From Candidatus Scatomorpha stercoravium (lineage in GTDB: Bacteria > Bacillota > Clostridia > Oscillospirales > Oscillospiraceae), in assembly GCA_018716005.1 (NCBI GenBank), contig DVKN01000190.1, forward strand, positions 1-5,008: 5,008 nucleotides of DNA, given 5' to 3'. This document shows positions 4,951 to 5,008 of the stretch, piece after piece. Under the pieces are notes generated by a model. That model was given only the letters and a program-made list of their open reading frames with translations. It ran no database searches and was not told the origin of the DNA. How positions within the stretch are numbered: the stretch's first letter is position 1; every line of letters starts with the position of its first letter. Position numbers and translations under genes: made by a program.

Positions 4951-4979
4951 AGTATACCACACCCGCGCACCCGAGTAAA
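4951..4979 (-). promoter_or_regulatory. Promoter for smpB and the genes after it
   Basis: On the minus strand the -35 box TTTACT (4974-4979, 4 of 6 to TTGACA) and the -10 box TATACT (4951-4956, 5 of 6 to TATAAT) are separated by exactly 17 bases. TGG immediately before the -10 gives an extended -10 (TGn). Transcription would start near 4944, leaving a short leader to the smpB ATG at 4918. The bases from 4980 to the window end hold no recognisable gene. Confidence 0.7.
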
Positions 4980-5008
4980 CCTCCTCCCACATTACATTTC
5001 CATTGCAG

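Noticed and set aside
3169..4951. Plus-strand open frames of 433 and 189 codons opposite the SLH gene and smpB
   Set aside because: The residues are mostly Ala/Gly/Val/Arg, as expected from antisense of GC-rich codons. The minus strand carries SmpB, signal-peptide and SLH motifs that fully explain the region.

Overview
The window looks like a chromosomal piece from a moderately GC-rich anaerobic Firmicute, most likely a clostridial gut-type bacterium of the Oscillospirales kind. This is inferred from gene content (a one-piece tmRNA, a secreted S-layer-homology protein, a tandem ABC ATPase of the ECF type, a DtxR/MntR regulator) and from strong AGGAGG-type ribosome sites. No single marker fixes the genus.

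Left half (1-2002, plus strand): three closely packed genes read rightward. First is the 3' part of a double ABC ATPase, cut by the window edge. It is followed 16 bases later by a short DtxR/MntR-family metal-dependent repressor, which overlaps or abuts an orphan winged-helix DNA-binding protein with no receiver domain. They look like the tail of a transporter operon that carries its own regulators. A long hairpin ends the unit (2008-2056).

Middle (2081-2696): a strong hairpin terminator, then the complete tmRNA gene ssrA on the minus strand (2133-2480, 348 nt), with a readable proteolysis tag ending in LLAA. Upstream of ssrA lies a 216-base non-coding stretch made almost wholly of palindromes: one 68-bp compound inverted repeat and two 50-bp direct repeats, each containing a hairpin. 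No clear promoter sits directly upstream of ssrA.

Right half (2697-5008, minus strand): smpB, an exported SLH-domain protein with a C-terminal DUF2927-like domain, and a cytoplasmic cyclophilin-type peptidyl-prolyl isomerase. They are separated by only 16 and 25 bases and are transcribed toward ssrA. A good promoter with an extended -10 and a small palindrome precedes smpB. SmpB and tmRNA are the two partners of trans-translation, so the right half can be read as a smpB - SLH/DUF2927 - ppi - ssrA block, with ssrA perhaps fed partly by read-through from the smpB promoter.

Base composition changes along the window. By direct counts of single 60-base lines, the ABC gene is about 63% GC at 961-1020, the winged-helix gene 43% at 1801-1860, and the SLH gene 70% at 3841-3900. 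The change falls near the 3' end of ssrA, a favoured integration site in many bacteria. I see no definite novel system. The most unusual items are the palindrome cluster in front of ssrA, the exported protein inside the smpB-ssrA block, and the paired small regulators on the left.
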